The translations under genes were made by a program, and so were the position numbers. A DNA stretch of 5,838 nucleotides from assembly GCA_943329105.2 (NCBI GenBank), contig CALQCP020000164.1:1-5838 (forward strand), in the 5' to 3' direction. The DNA is from Chitinophaga pinensis. GTDB lineage: Bacteria > Planctomycetota > Phycisphaerae > Phycisphaerales > SM1A02. The notes beneath the pieces are model-generated. The model searched no databases, was not told where the DNA came from, and saw nothing but the letters and a program-made list of their open reading frames with translations. This document shows, in pieces, positions 5,518-5,838 of the stretch (position 1 is its first letter; each line of letters starts with the position of its first letter).

Positions 5518-5838
5518 TCATTGCACTGGCAATTTCGCAATCATTTCGTCCACTTTCGCCAGCCGCTGGCCATGCCGGGCGACCGTGGGCTCCAAGAGCG
5601 TGAGCGCCTGAATGTGCAGGCGCGCGGTCTGTAAATCACCCGCCTCAACGGCAATGGCGGCCACAAACTCGCGTGCCGCGGGGTCGTACGCCCGTATTCT
5701 GGCTGCCTTGGTGGCGTGTTCAAGCGCCAACTTCAGATTCTTTCTCCCGCGCTCAATCCGCGCCAATTCCATGGCGAAATTGGCGTCGTTATCGGAATAA
5801 GAGTCCAACACCTGCAAATGGGGCACCGCCGCTGCTGC
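5518..5838 (-). CDS. TPR-repeat protein, C-terminal part (5' partial)
   Basis: The minus-strand frame is open to the right edge of the window and ends at TGA 5520-5518, giving 106 visible residues. The GTG at 5826 is the first possible start seen, but the frame continues beyond it (four alanines to the edge), so the true start most likely lies outside. Visible residues 19-52 and 53-86 fit two tetratricopeptide repeats: small residues at the expected turns, A-L-E-H-A-T-K-A-A-R-I-R and Q-T-A-R-L-H-I-Q-A-L-T-L-L-E-P in the second helices, and proline near each repeat end. TPRs are protein-protein interaction scaffolds, so the function depends on the unseen N-terminal part. The gene precedes the propeller/dockerin gene by 28 nt (from start 5489), consistent with one operon. 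Confidence 0.72.
   Translation of the reverse strand, partial: AAAAVPHLQVLDSYSDNDANFAMELARIERGRKNLKLALEHATKAARIRAYDPAAREFVAAIAVEAGDLQTARLHIQALTLLEPTVARHGQRLAKVDEMIAKLPVQ

Overview
This window most likely comes from a planctomycete, probably the Phycisphaerae. Two secreted proteins end in paired dockerin-type repeats of the form GD(I/L)NxDGxxNGADLG. One of them also carries an FG-GAP propeller, two Cys-rich 'CxEVHxxPGC' repeats and a pre-peptidase-like domain, a mix I know mainly from that group. None of the visible start codons has a recognisable Shine-Dalgarno sequence, which also fits. The assignment is inference; no rRNA or other marker gene is present.

Layout: two gene blocks face each other. 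The plus-strand block (1-1987) holds the 3' part of an Lrp/AsnC-family regulator, an 86-nt gap rich in small inverted repeats, a DinB-family four-helix protein, and a PLP fold-type II enzyme closely resembling serine racemase/threonine dehydratase. The last two genes overlap by ATGA and are probably co-translated. The minus-strand block (5838 down to 2005) holds the C-terminal end of a TPR protein, a large secreted FG-GAP propeller/dockerin protein, and a smaller secreted beta-rich dockerin protein. The blocks converge with 17 nt between their stop codons and no obvious terminator.

How the parts may work together: the regulator could sense an amino acid and control the DinB/PLP-enzyme pair, because Lrp-family genes often sit beside amino-acid enzymes. 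The two dockerin proteins have Sec-type signal peptides and nearly the same C-terminal module, so they may use the same unknown binding partner or anchor outside the cytoplasm. No cohesin or scaffold gene is visible.

Coding density is high and all genes are accounted for. I found no RNA genes, mobile elements or CRISPR, and no clear candidate for a wholly new system. The items most worth a second look are the multidomain dockerin protein and its partner, the matched loss of two cysteines between its Cys-rich repeats, and the inverted-repeat cluster in front of the DinB gene.
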